Source: JAKACA01 sp050744865 (lineage in GTDB: Bacteria > Actinomycetota > Acidimicrobiia > Acidimicrobiales > Bog-793). Taken from it: a stretch of DNA of 64,000 bases. The position numbers were made by a program, and so were the translations under genes. The notes beneath the pieces are model-generated. The model searched no databases, was not told where the DNA came from, and saw only the letters and a list, made by a program, of their open reading frames with translations. Shown here piece after piece: positions 1 through 8,768 of this stretch; the first letter of the stretch is position 1, and each line of letters opens with the position of its first letter. The stretch is from NCBI GenBank assembly GCA_050744865.1, contig JBOGHW010000042.1, positions 1 to 64,000 on the forward strand. Direction: 5' to 3'.

Positions 1-2228
1 CGACTGTCCCGCCCGTCCCGGCGCCCGCGCCCCTCACGACCACCGCGGTTGTCTGGCCTGTCGCGCTGCTCCCGGTTGGTTCTGCCCGGTAGCGGAGCCA
101 TCTGGGCGGCCAGCTCTTCGGCACTCGGGTCCCAGGGAACGAGGGCACGCCGGCGCTTGCCGACAGGGAATGGGACGATCGTGGCGTTTGCATTCGGCAA
201 CTGGCTGACGTAGGCGGCAATCCGGTCGGCGGTCCGGTCGTGCAGCACCCGGCGCCAGTAGCCCTCGAACACACGCCGCGGCAGCAGGACGCTCACCTCG
301 GTCTGCCCGTCGTCGGAGGCCTCGGCCACCAGCTGCATGGCGGCACGGGACAGGCGCCTGTCCTGGCACTCGAGCAGGTCGAGGGGGAAGCGAGCCAGCC
401 CCAGCCTGGACCACTTCTCCTCGAGCTCGTGCGACTGCCTGGTGTCCAGCACGAAGTGCACCGCCCTCAGCTCGTCGGGGGCGAGCGTCCGGGCGTACTG
501 AAGGGCGCGGGCAGTCGCCAAGTCGAGGCGTTCGACGAGCACCAGCACGACGTGGCGGCGCAAGACCGGTACGACGGCGGCCCGGGCAGCATTGGTCTCG
601 AGCTCGGTTTTCTCTTCCTCGTACTGCTTGTGCAGCCGGATGAGCACCGTGACCAGGATGGGGAACAGCACGACGACCACCCAGGCACCTTCGGTGAACT
701 TGGTGATGGCGAAGATGGCCACCACTACGAAGGCCAGCACGGCCGCGAAGCCGTTGATGGCGATCCGGTGCCGCCAACCCTTTGTCCTGTGCCCGAGGTG
801 GTACTTCACCATGCCGGCCCCCGCCATTGTGAAACCGGTGAACACGCCGATGGCGTAGAGGGCTACGAGGGAAGTGAGGTTGCCGCGCGTGACGACGACG
901 AGCGCAATCGACACGACCGCCAGCAGGATGATCCCGTTCGAGAAGACAAGTCGGTGGCCTCGCCTCGTCAACTGGCGCGGCAGGTAAGCGTCCTGAGCCA
1001 CGAAGCTGGCCAGGTTCGGGAAGCCGTTGAAGCTCGTGTTGGCGCCCGTGTAGAGGATGAGCATGGTGGCGGCCTGCACCCCGAAGAAACCGATCCTGCC
1101 CACGAGCCCGTACCCGAACACGTAGTGGGCTTCCTGTGACAGGACCGTCGGGGATCCGAGCACGTACGGGACAGCGTGGGTGACGTGGGCTATCAGCGAC
1201 ACGCCGAGCACGAGCGAGCCGAGAGTGCACGACATGATGACGAGGACCCGCCGGGCGTTGCGGCCCGTCGGCTCCCGGAAGTTGGCCACGCCGTTCGAGA
1301 TGGCTTCGAGCCCTGTCATGGACGAGCCGCCGTTGGCGAAGGCGCGCAAGGCGACTATGAGAGCGGCGCCGTAAAGCAGGCCGCTTCCCGGGTGCCCTAT
1401 GTGACCGACGCCCTTCAGCCCGTAGATGGAGTGGGCGTGGAGGTCGCCGAGACCCCAACGAATCATCCCGATGATGACAAGCGTCCCAATGGCCCCGATG
1501 AATAGGTAGGTGGGCAGGGCGAAGGTCTTGCCGGCCTCCCGGACGCCGCGCAGGTTGCCGTACACGAGGAGAATGACGATCCCGACCGTGATGAGCACCG
1601 TGTCGAGCGTGGTGCTGAGGGCCGGGAACGCCGACGAGAGGGCGTCAGTACCCGCCACCGTCTGCACGGCGACGGTGACTATGTAGTCGATGATCAGCGC
1701 CACGGCGGCGATCTGGGCGATCCGAGGACCGAAGTTCTCCCTGGCCACGACGTAAGCGCCGCCTGCTTTGGTATAGACCATCACGACTTCGCGGTACGAG
1801 AGGGTCACGAACAACAACACGACAAGCACGATCCCGGTGATCGGCAACAGCAGGCTGAAGGCCGCCACGCCGATGTAGCGCACCATCTGGTTGAGCATCT
1901 CCTCGGATCCGTACGCCGTCGACGAGATGCAGTCGGGGGCGAGCACGCCGAGAGCTGTGAACTTGCCCAGGCGCTCCTCGGATAGCCGCTCGGTGGTGAT
2001 GGGGTCGCCGAGGAGGCGTTTCTTCAGCCTGTAGGCGAGCGGCTCCGGCAGGACGTAGGCGCCGGCGTGGCTGCCCGCCTCGCCTGTCGGCGCGTGGCGC
2101 AGGAGGGTCTTCTCGGGCCAGGGAGCCGCCGCAACCGCCGCATCCGACCTTGGCGACCCCGGCGGAGGCGACCCCAGATCTCCCGGCGATCCGGGCGAGG
2201 GTCTCGGATCGTCCGGATCGGTCGTCAC
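1..2228 (-). CDS. APC/KimA-type potassium permease, 3' end outside the window
   Basis: Reading down from a GTG at 2228 gives an open frame with no stop to the left edge (742+ residues). The N-terminal region has the stretch GVLAPDCISSTAYGSEEML, which matches the first transmembrane segment of the KimA-like branch of the APC superfamily (typically SD-x-SSVAYG-x-EE). Many hydrophobic segments follow, then a soluble C-terminal domain containing IVPFPVGKRRRALVPWD and a charged Arg/Gly/Asp tail. KimA proteins import K+ and are controlled by c-di-AMP. The gene is divergent from two trkA-like genes, the same arrangement as Rv2690c next to ceoB-ceoC in mycobacteria, which supports K+ transport. The GTG start leaves about 90 bp to trkA, so both promoters lie there. 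Substrate is inferred, not shown. Confidence 0.8.
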   Translation of the reverse strand, partial: MTTDPDDPRPSPGSPGDLGSPPPGSPRSDAAVAAAPWPEKTLLRHAPTGEAGSHAGAYVLPEPLAYRLKKRLLGDPITTERLSEERLGKFTALGVLAPDCISSTAYGSEEMLNQMVRYIGVAAFSLLLPITGIVLVVLLFVTLSYREVVMVYTKAGGAYVVARENFGPRIAQIAAVALIIDYIVTVAVQTVAGTDALSSAFPALSTTLDTVLITVGIVILLVYGNLRGVREAGKTFALPTYLFIGAIGTLVIIGMIRWGLGDLHAHSIYGLKGVGHIGHPGSGLLYGAALIVALRAFANGGSSMTGLEAISNGVANFREPTGRNARRVLVIMSCTLGSLVLGVSLIAHVTHAVPYVLGSPTVLSQEAHYVFGYGLVGRIGFFGVQAATMLILYTGANTSFNGFPNLASFVAQDAYLPRQLTRRGHRLVFSNGIILLAVVSIALVVVTRGNLTSLVALYAIGVFTGFTMAGAGMVKYHLGHRTKGWRHRIAINGFAAVLAFVVVAIFAITKFTEGAWVVVVLFPILVTVLIRLHKQYEEEKTELETNAARAAVVPVLRRHVVLVLVERLDLATARALQYARTLAPDELRAVHFVLDTRQSHELEEKWSRLGLARFPLDLLECQDRRLSRAAMQLVAEASDDGQTEVSVLLPRRVFEGYWRRVLHDRTADRIAAYVSQLPNANATIVPFPVGKRRRALVPWDPSAEELAAQMAPLPGRTNREQRDRPDNRGGREGRGRRDGRDS

Positions 2229-2317
2229 GGGGATATCTTTCCTGTTTCGGCGGGACTGTGTGCACTCAGATGCCGGCTGGCTTGTGTACCCGGACCGCAA
2301 CAGAGAGTATGAGGGCG

Positions 2318-2980
2318 ATGCACATCATCATCGTGGGCTGCGGCCGCGTCGGCGCCGGGCTCGCCATAGGGCTTTCCGGCGCAAGCCATAGCGTGACGAT
2401 CATCGACAAGCAGAAGTCGGCCTTTCGCCGCCTGCCGCGGGACTGGCCGGGGCAGCAGGTCGTCGGCTTCGGGTTCGATCGCAGCCACCTCGAGGAGGCC
2501 GGAGCCGGGCGGGCCGACGCCCTGGCAGCGGTGACGAGCGGCGACAACTCAAACATCTTGACGGCCAGGATCGCCCGCGAGACCTACGAGATCCCCAACG
2601 TGGTGGCCCGCATCTACGACCCTCGCCGCGCAGAGATCTTCCAACGGCTCGGCATCCCTACGGTGCCCAGCGTCAGCTGGACGATCGACCAGGTCTTCCG
2701 CCGGATCCTGCCGGCGGCCGCCGCTGTCGAGTGGTCGGACGGCTCCGGCAAGGTGATGCTGATAGAGCGCCCGATGCCGAGCACCTGGGCAGGGCAGCAC
2801 ATCGTGAAGAGCCTCAGCAGCGACGGCGTCCGCCTCGTTGCGGTGACCCGAGCGACGGTGCCCAGCATCGACGTCGCCGACTTGGTCGGCCAGGAGGGAG
2901 ACCTCCTACATCTATTGGTTACGGCCGAGGCACTCGAAAGAGTGAACGCTGCTTTCGCGGCCGGGGACACCGTCAGATGA
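2318..2980 (+). CDS. trkA: TrkA-like K+ transport NAD-binding protein, first of pair
   Basis: About 220 residues. An N-terminal Rossmann fold (RCK_N) starts at once with MHIIIVGCGRVGAG (GxGxxG dinucleotide motif) and an acidic residue after beta-2 (TIIDK); an RCK_C-like domain follows. Such proteins gate K+ channels or transporters in response to NAD(H) or nucleotides. I chose the ATG at 2318 because the Rossmann strand follows directly and a GAGGG sits just upstream; an in-frame ATG at 2309 is an alternative. The stop overlaps the next trkA-like start as ATGA. Order and divergence from the permease mirror mycobacterial ceoB (Rv2691). Confidence 0.88.
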   Translation: MHIIIVGCGRVGAGLAIGLSGASHSVTIIDKQKSAFRRLPRDWPGQQVVGFGFDRSHLEEAGAGRADALAAVTSGDNSNILTARIARETYEIPNVVARIYDPRRAEIFQRLGIPTVPSVSWTIDQVFRRILPAAAAVEWSDGSGKVMLIERPMPSTWAGQHIVKSLSSDGVRLVAVTRATVPSIDVADLVGQEGDLLHLLVTAEALERVNAAFAAGDTVR

Positions 2981-3645
2981 GGGTGGTGGTAGCCGGCGCC
3001 GGGAAGGTCGGGTGTTTCCTTGCCGAGGACCTCACCCAGAGCGGGCACGACGTGTTGCTCATAGACAAGAACTCCGAGCTCGTCTCCTCCCTGGAGCCGC
3101 GCGACCGCGTGACCGTGGTAGCAGCCGATGCCTGCGAGGTGTCTTCGTTGCACGCCGTGAAGCTGAACGAGGCCGACGTCATGGTCGCGGTCACCGGTGA
3201 CGACGAGGACAACCTGGTCATCTCCCTGCTCGCCAAGCAGGAGTTCGCCGTGCCGCGCGTGATCGCCAGGGTGAACCACCCCAAGAACCACTGGCTCTTC
3301 AATGAGGCCTGGGGTGTCGACGTCGCCGTGTCGACTCCGCAGCTGCTCGCCGGCTTGGTCGAAGAAGCCGTCTCGGTCGGCGTGCTCGTCCGCCTCTTGC
3401 AGTTCGAAGGAGGAAACACCCGCCTCGTCGAAGTCACTCTCACCGAAGGCTCGCCGGCCCAGGAGCACCCGATAGCCGAGATCGGGCTGCCCCGCGGAGC
3501 AACCGTCGTCGCACTCGTGCGCGATGGCCACGTGGTGGTGCCCCGCTCCGACACGATGCTCGGCCCGGGTGACGAGGTGGTCATCCTCGCCTCTGCCCAG
3601 ATCGAGGACGACGAGATTCGCCAGCTGCTCGCCCCGGGGTCATGA
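2977..3645 (+). CDS. trkA: TrkA-like K+ transport NAD-binding protein, second of pair
   Basis: 222 residues, second RCK protein of the locus (ceoC-like position). It begins MRVVVAGAGKVGCFLAEDL, with GxGxxG and an acid after beta-2 (LLIDKN), and ends with an RCK_C-type domain (residues about 140-222). Paired single-domain TrkA proteins probably form a mixed ring equivalent to the two-domain TrkA of proteobacteria; no TrkH or TrkG gene is present here, so the divergent KimA-like permease is the likely partner. Start and stop both overlap neighbours (ATGA at 2977 and at 3642), so expression is translationally coupled to the upstream trkA and the downstream HAD gene. Confidence 0.88.
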   Translation: MRVVVAGAGKVGCFLAEDLTQSGHDVLLIDKNSELVSSLEPRDRVTVVAADACEVSSLHAVKLNEADVMVAVTGDDEDNLVISLLAKQEFAVPRVIARVNHPKNHWLFNEAWGVDVAVSTPQLLAGLVEEAVSVGVLVRLLQFEGGNTRLVEVTLTEGSPAQEHPIAEIGLPRGATVVALVRDGHVVVPRSDTMLGPGDEVVILASAQIEDDEIRQLLAPGS

Positions 3646-4478
3646 GCGGCGCCGAGCTCAAGGCCGCCGCCTTCTTCGACCTGGACAAGACGGTCATCGC
3701 CAAGGCCTCCATGGTCGCCTTCGGCAGGCCGCTCTACAAAGGCGGCCTCATCAACCGGCGCATGGTGCTGCGGGCGATGTACGGCCAGCTCGTCTACCTG
3801 CACCTCGGGGCGAGCGAGCAAAAGCTGGAGCGCGTCAGGGGGTCGGTGCTGCGGCTCACCCGTGGCTGGTCGCAGGCCCAGGTCGCCCGCATCGTGGAGG
3901 AGGCGCTCGAGCAGATCGTCGACCCGATCATCTACGCCGAGGCCGCCGACCTGATCGACCTTCACCGGGCGGCGGGCCGCAACGTGGTCGTCGTGTCGGC
4001 ATCGCCCGACGAGATCGTCACCCCCCTCGCCCGCTACCTGGGGGCGGACGCCACTATCGCCAGCCGCGCCCGCGTCGACGAGGACGGGCGCTACACGGGT
4101 GCGATGGAGTTCTACGCATACGGCGAGTTCAAGGCCGAGGCGATGCGGGATCTGGCCGCAAGGGAGGGCATCGACCTCACCGAGTCGTACGCCTACAGCG
4201 ACTCCTACACCGACCTCCCGATGCTCGAGTGCGTCGGGCATCCTGTCGCCGTCAACCCCGACCGGGTGCTGGCTCGCTACGCCCGCGAGCACGAGTTCGA
4301 GATCACGCGCTTCGTCCAGCCCGTGCGGTTGCGCGACCGTTTCAAGGGAGTACGGGAACGGATCTCCTCTGTCCCCCAGCAACCGGCGTTCCGAGTGTCG
4401 GTCGGCGCCGTGGCCGTCGGCGCCGTCGCCTTGGTGGTCGGCTGGTGGCTCGGCGCGAGGCGCTCCTCGGCCCGTTAG
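3642..4478 (+). CDS. HAD-IB (SerB-like) phosphatase with C-terminal membrane anchor
   Basis: 278 residues. HAD motifs are complete: motif I FFDLDKT (nucleophile Asp), motif II VVSAS, a Lys in EFKAEAM, and motif IV DSYTDLPML. The helical cap lies between motifs I and II, which defines subclass IB (SerB / glycerol-phosphate phosphatase-like). The last about 25 residues form one hydrophobic helix followed by Arg residues (GWWLGARRSSAR), so the enzyme is probably tethered to the inner face of the membrane. Coupled to trkA by an ATGA overlap. The substrate cannot be told: phosphoserine, phospholipid head groups and other phosphomonoesters are all possible for this subfamily. Confidence 0.85.
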   Translation: MSGAELKAAAFFDLDKTVIAKASMVAFGRPLYKGGLINRRMVLRAMYGQLVYLHLGASEQKLERVRGSVLRLTRGWSQAQVARIVEEALEQIVDPIIYAEAADLIDLHRAAGRNVVVVSASPDEIVTPLARYLGADATIASRARVDEDGRYTGAMEFYAYGEFKAEAMRDLAAREGIDLTESYAYSDSYTDLPMLECVGHPVAVNPDRVLARYAREHEFEITRFVQPVRLRDRFKGVRERISSVPQQPAFRVSVGAVAVGAVALVVGWWLGARRSSAR

Positions 4479-4547
4479 CACTGGCGCCGCCGAGGCGTTC
4501 GGCCCGCGAGTGGGCGGGAGGACGATTCCCCGCATACGATCAAGGGC

Positions 4548-4625
4548 ATGATGAAGAAGCTGCTCATCCTGGCCATCCTCGTCGCCCTCGGCGCAGTCGC
4601 CGCAAAGAGGTTGCGCGCGGAGTAA
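4548..4625 (+). CDS. 25-residue single-pass membrane peptide
   Basis: ATG ATG at 4548 opens a 25-codon frame, MMKKLLILAILVALGAVAAK plus RLRAE, ending TAA. It is a near-perfect small membrane protein: two Lys, one 15-residue hydrophobic helix, then a basic end. An AAGGG lies 5-6 nt upstream. It follows the HAD gene by 69 bp and ends 12 bp before the convergent MFS gene. Very short Lys-Lys-Leu membrane peptides of this shape recur in actinobacterial genomes; function unknown. Confidence 0.6.
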   Translation: MMKKLLILAILVALGAVAAKRLRAE

Positions 4626-4637
4626 GCCCAGCCCTGG

Positions 4638-5867
4638 TCAGGTGACGACCGGCGAGCCTGTCCGGTTACGACCGGGAGCAAGGGCGACTGCGGCGGCCAG
4701 CACCATCCAGCCGGCGGCGTAGGCAAAGCCGGCCCGAGGCGACACGATCTCGTAGATGAGCCCGACTGCTGTCGAGGCGGCCAGGCCGCCGACGCTCTGC
4801 ACGCCGCCAAGGACCCCGAAACCAGCGCCGCGAAGATCGTCCGGCAGCAGCGTGGCCACGAGGGTGGACTCGGCCGTCTCGGCAAGGCCGATGCCGCTGC
4901 CCGCCAGGCAGAAGGCGACAAGTAGCAGCGGCCAGGCGCTCGGCCCGATTGCGAAGCCTGCATAGCCTCCGACATAGCAGAGGGCGCCGGCCGCGAAGAC
5001 GATGCGCGGGTGGGATCTGTCGATCCAGTGGCCACCGCCCAGCGCGACCCCCGAGGCCACGGCGTTGTGGGCGGCATAGATGACAATCGCCAGGACGCTG
5101 GCAGCCTGCATCGAGCGCCCGCCGGTGTGGAACAGCTGCGTCGCCCGCAGAATGAGCAGCGTCGTGGCGACGTTGCCCACTTCGAACATGCCGATGGGCA
5201 CGAACGCCCGCAACAGGCCGGCCTGGCGGAGCTTGGCCATCTCGAACCCCGCCCGCCTGCCGCCGGCCAGGCGCTGCGATCTGGCCTCCCGCACCGCCAC
5301 GGTTATCGCAACGGCCGCCAGCGCCCCTGGCACCACGGCCAGCAACATGGCCGTCCTGATCCCGATCAGGAGGACGAGACCGGCACCAAGGAGGGGACCG
5401 GCGACTGCCCCGAGGTTGTCGCCGGCCCTCTCGAGCCCGAACGCCCGGCCTTCGGCACCCCTGGGGGCAAGCGACGCGAGGAGGGAGTCCCTGGCCGGAG
5501 AGCGAGCGCCTCTCGACGCCCAAGCGAGCGCTCGCAGCACGCCCACCTGCCAGGTGGCGACGGCCAATCCGATGGCGCCCGTCGCTACGGCGGTGCCGAG
5601 GTAGCCGCCGGAGGCCAGGCGTCCCCGCTTGGCGCGGTCGTTCGCCATGGGTCCCGTAGCCACCTGGGCAACACCGAGCAGCCCGTCGCTCACTCCTTCG
5701 ATGATCCCGAGCGCCCCGGCCGAGGCGTGCAGCACCGACACCAAAAAAGTCGGCAGCAGTGCCGTCGTCAGCTCGTGGCCGGAATCCGAGAACAGGCTCG
5801 AGGAGGCCACGCTGGCCACGCCCCGCGTCGCCCAAGGGCTCTCACTCGTCGCCTCGGGATCGCTCAC
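4638..5867 (-). CDS. MFS transporter
   Basis: 409 residues from a GTG at 5867 whose first bases overlap the stop of the upstream GTPase gene (GTGA). The protein has about 12 hydrophobic segments, and the loop 2-3 signature of the major facilitator superfamily is visible as a degenerate motif around MANDRAKRGRL. N-terminal and C-terminal halves each show the usual six-helix pattern, with a charged central loop (REARSQRLAGGRRAGFEMAK). Substrate unknown; the general look is of a drug or metabolite exporter. A longer in-frame reading upstream would run through the GTPase gene and is not credible. Confidence 0.82.
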   Translation of the reverse strand: MSDPEATSESPWATRGVASVASSSLFSDSGHELTTALLPTFLVSVLHASAGALGIIEGVSDGLLGVAQVATGPMANDRAKRGRLASGGYLGTAVATGAIGLAVATWQVGVLRALAWASRGARSPARDSLLASLAPRGAEGRAFGLERAGDNLGAVAGPLLGAGLVLLIGIRTAMLLAVVPGALAAVAITVAVREARSQRLAGGRRAGFEMAKLRQAGLLRAFVPIGMFEVGNVATTLLILRATQLFHTGGRSMQAASVLAIVIYAAHNAVASGVALGGGHWIDRSHPRIVFAAGALCYVGGYAGFAIGPSAWPLLLVAFCLAGSGIGLAETAESTLVATLLPDDLRGAGFGVLGGVQSVGGLAASTAVGLIYEIVSPRAGFAYAAGWMVLAAAVALAPGRNRTGSPVVT

Positions 5868-8248
5868 AGGCCGGCGTCGCGTCTCGGCACCCTGGCCAGC
5901 ATAGGGTCGCCGGCCAGGCGCAACAGGACATCGCGATGGGCTCGCTCCTCCTCCTTGTCCACGAGCCGGCCCTGCAGGGACTGGCGCTTGAGGGCGAACG
6001 TGCGCATGTCCTCCGATCGCCTCTGGAGAAGGGCCGCCACTGCCCGGACGACGTCGCGAGCGGCACCGAGACCGAGCCGGCCACTGGCCAGCAGCCGCTC
6101 CGCGTGCTCGATGCACAGCGGGGCGTCGCCAGGCGGAGCGGGCGTGCCGTCAGTGGCGTCCCTCCCGAGCCTGCCGGCAAGCTCCTCGACCACCTCCTGC
6201 TCGACGACGGCCAGCCTCTCGCATGCCGGGCATCGCGACTCCGAGGGCTGCAACTCGCTGAGCACGCGGGCGAGCGCCGGCACGTCGGCCGCCTCCACAG
6301 CGCCGGCAACCAGCGCCCGAGCCTTCGCCTCGGCGATGCCGGCATAGGCGGCCGAGGTCCCGATCGGCGACCCGATCTCGGCGTAATACCAGGTATGGGC
6401 AGCACAGAAGCCGCCGGTGGCCTCGTGCGCGGCCCTCCGACCGACTCGCTTCCACAGCTCGTACTGGTACTCGGCCATGAAGTCGAACAGCGCCGTCGCC
6501 AGCGCGCCGCACACGGCGCAGCCGCCCAGGCGTACCGGCGTCGACGCCGGCTGGGTCTGGGTCCAGCTCTGCGTCTGGCTCGGGTTCGTGCTCGTACCCG
6601 AGCCCGGCGCGGCAGTGGACCAGGACTCGACTCGTGCCCTCACGCCGGCGAGCATGGCGGCGAGTCCCTCGAGCTCGATCCCGAACTCCGGAGAGGCCGC
6701 TGCCACTAGCCGCTCGCGCAGCTTGTCTCCTGCGGCGGACAACTTCGCGGCCGACCAGTTCTCGAGAACGCCGAGCCACCTCGCCGCATCCTGCTTGACG
6801 CTTTCTCCAAAGCGGGACAGATGGCCCTCGACCGCCTCCTTTACGAAGTCGCCAAGCAGCCCTTGGGCTCGCTGCGAGGACACGGCGTGGCGGCGTGCGG
6901 GCGGCGGCACCGTCCAGTCCGGTGGAGAGGGCACGAAGTGCGGCCAGTCTGTCGGGGCATCGGCGCCGGCGAGCCCACTGCCGAGGCGCGCCAGCTCGGT
7001 CAGCGAGGGCCGCTGCTCGGCCTCCAAGGCCGTCATGTAGGCCGAGGCCTCGCCGGCGGACCAGGCTGTGACCTGTGGGGCCAACGACCGGAGGTCCTCA
7101 GCCGCGGAACGAAGCTCACCACCGGCAGTCACCGTCGAGGCGAGGTCGCTGAGACCCAGGCGCCATTGTGGCAACTCGCTTGTCTCGATCACCTCGAGGC
7201 GCCGTGCGACCGAACCGGCGATCTCGTCGAGCAGGCTCTGCCGCTCGCCTTCCAGCCGGCCGGCGAGCGTTCGCAGCATGGCCTCTCGGGCCTCTTCTGA
7301 CTCGGTCCCAAGAGCCAGGGACAGCTCGGCCTCGCCGGCGAGCATGGCGACGACGCGCTCGGCATGCTCGGTGACTCGAAGGAGGAACTCGCCCGCCTTG
7401 GCGGTCGTGAGGTAGTCGACGAGCTCGGCCTCCAGCGCAGGCAGCCCGCTGCCCGCAAGGGCCGCAGCGTCACCGGCGAGCCTGGCTGCCAGACCGTCCC
7501 TGGCCGACACCTCGAAGACCCTGGCACCGTCCAGGCCAGCCGCCCTCAGCTGGCGGTGAACGAAGGCCACGATGTCGCCGGCCTCGCCGCCGGCCACGAG
7601 ATCCTTCTTGTTGAGCACGATGAAGATACGCCGCACGTGGCTGCGGACAGTGCCGAGAAACGCCAGCTCCGCCTCCCCCAGCGCCGACTCGAAGCTGGTC
7701 ACGAAGATGACGGCATCAGCCTCCGGGAGGAAGCCGAGCGTCGTCTCGGTGTTGCCGGCAATCGCCGAGCCCACACCGGGAGTGTCGACGAACGAGAAGC
7801 CGAGTCGCAAGATCTCTGCCGGTACCTCGACCAGCGCAGACACGACGCGGAGCTCCTCGCGCTCTGCGCTCGCCTGTCCGACATAGCGGACGAGGTCACC
7901 AATCGGCATCTCGAGCGCGAGGCGGGTGCCGGCGCGGCGGACGGTAGCTCTCGCAGTGCTGCCGTAGACGACAGTGGTGATGACAGAAGTCATCGGCAGC
8001 GCACCGACTGGCAGATGGGAGTCGCCAAGTATGGCGTTCATGAGCGTGCTTTTGCCACGGCTGAACTGGCCGACAACCGCCAGTTGGAACTTGTCCTCAG
8101 CCAGTCGTGCGGCCAGTTGGCGGACGTACTCGGTCCGCTCTTCGTCGTGGTCTGCTTCGACAAGGCGCATCAGGGCCAGCAAGGAGTCGCCCAGCTCGAG
8201 CTTCTCGTGCCTGTAGGCCTCGAGACCTTCTTGCCTGTCCCCGTCCAC
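5864..8248 (-). CDS. Dynamin-like GTPase with C-terminal Cys/His-rich (DUF6062-like) region
   Basis: 794 residues from GTG 8248 (GAGAGAGG just upstream). N-terminal dynamin/EngA-like G domain: G1 GQFSRGKST near residue 60, G3 DTPGVGS, G4 NKKD. A long helical middle follows (about 300-560), then a low-complexity linker rich in Ser, Thr and Gln (PSQTQSWTQTQ). The last about 230 residues carry four regularly spaced metal-type motifs: CAVC, FCAAH, CPAC and LCIEH, i.e. CxxC...CxxH twice, like the family known as DUF6062. Dynamin-like GTPases remodel membranes; the Cys/His part may bind zinc or Fe-S. It is divergent from the Ehr1 operon and coupled to the downstream MFS gene. Function unknown. Confidence 0.8.
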   Translation of the reverse strand: MDGDRQEGLEAYRHEKLELGDSLLALMRLVEADHDEERTEYVRQLAARLAEDKFQLAVVGQFSRGKSTLMNAILGDSHLPVGALPMTSVITTVVYGSTARATVRRAGTRLALEMPIGDLVRYVGQASAEREELRVVSALVEVPAEILRLGFSFVDTPGVGSAIAGNTETTLGFLPEADAVIFVTSFESALGEAELAFLGTVRSHVRRIFIVLNKKDLVAGGEAGDIVAFVHRQLRAAGLDGARVFEVSARDGLAARLAGDAAALAGSGLPALEAELVDYLTTAKAGEFLLRVTEHAERVVAMLAGEAELSLALGTESEEAREAMLRTLAGRLEGERQSLLDEIAGSVARRLEVIETSELPQWRLGLSDLASTVTAGGELRSAAEDLRSLAPQVTAWSAGEASAYMTALEAEQRPSLTELARLGSGLAGADAPTDWPHFVPSPPDWTVPPPARRHAVSSQRAQGLLGDFVKEAVEGHLSRFGESVKQDAARWLGVLENWSAAKLSAAGDKLRERLVAAASPEFGIELEGLAAMLAGVRARVESWSTAAPGSGTSTNPSQTQSWTQTQPASTPVRLGGCAVCGALATALFDFMAEYQYELWKRVGRRAAHEATGGFCAAHTWYYAEIGSPIGTSAAYAGIAEAKARALVAGAVEAADVPALARVLSELQPSESRCPACERLAVVEQEVVEELAGRLGRDATDGTPAPPGDAPLCIEHAERLLASGRLGLGAARDVVRAVAALLQRRSEDMRTFALKRQSLQGRLVDKEEERAHRDVLLRLAGDPMLARVPRRDAGL

Positions 8249-8768
8249 CCTCTCTCACGCTCCAGTCAGCTGACGGCCATCGCCAGGGCAGACCGGTGGC
8301 GGTCCCGTGCACGGTCAGGCCAAGCGCTGCTCCCGAGGGTAAGCACGCGGTCCTCGGGGGCGCGCTCCTCGTCTTGGCGGCGGGTCGTCACTTGGATCGA
8401 CAGCTCCTACCTCATCGTCTCTGCTACTGATGCCGGCAACGACTCTGTGGTAGGAGCCATCAGCCGACACGGCGAACACGGGCGAGCTCCATCGCCAGGC
8501 CTACCCTAACCGCAGTCGCAACTGGCAGAATAACCGAGCGTGCCGGTTGGATTGCCTTGCCGGGCAACGGATCGGAGAGGGGTCGGCCGCGATGTCCACT
8601 GTCAAGCTGGCTAACCAGGTCGGCACTCCATGACGGTTGATCGGGCGCCCAGTCGGCAACGGCTATGGTGTTGCCGCAACACCGGATGAGGCTCCGGCGG
8701 GGTGAGTCCCGAACCGCCAGCAGGCTAATGGCCTCTACGCACGGATTCTTTCGCGTCGTGGAGGTGAG
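8249..8768. other. 520-bp divergent intergenic region
   Basis: No convincing gene on either strand. It must hold the promoters of the GTPase gene (minus) and of the Ehr1 operon (plus). The right end contains a perfect 7-bp inverted repeat (8667-8683) and a module also found upstream of the second hydrogenase-like operon (see 8667-8738). Confidence 0.6.
8667..8738 (+). promoter_or_regulatory. Putative regulatory module upstream of Ehr1
   Basis: A perfect inverted repeat GGTGTTG-CCG-CAACACC (8667-8683) is followed by GATGAGGC (8685-8692) and GGCTAATGGCCTCTAC (8723-8738), 31 bp before the hyfC start. GCCGCAAC, GATGAGGC and an ATGGC(C/T)TCTAC block occur in the same order before the second operon (34626-34685), with nearly equal spacing. 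This looks like a conserved operator or 5' leader; the factor is unknown. Confidence 0.4.

Noticed and set aside
34..1458. Long Arg/His-rich open frame on the minus strand and a 299-residue frame on the plus strand (240-1139)
   Set aside because: Both are alternative frames of the permease gene, which reads through the same DNA with proper membrane-protein sequence and no stop.
5864..8248. Anti-phage dynamin-type defence system
   Set aside because: No second defence gene, no mobile context; neighbours are transport and respiratory genes, and the second GTPase is in a respiratory operon.
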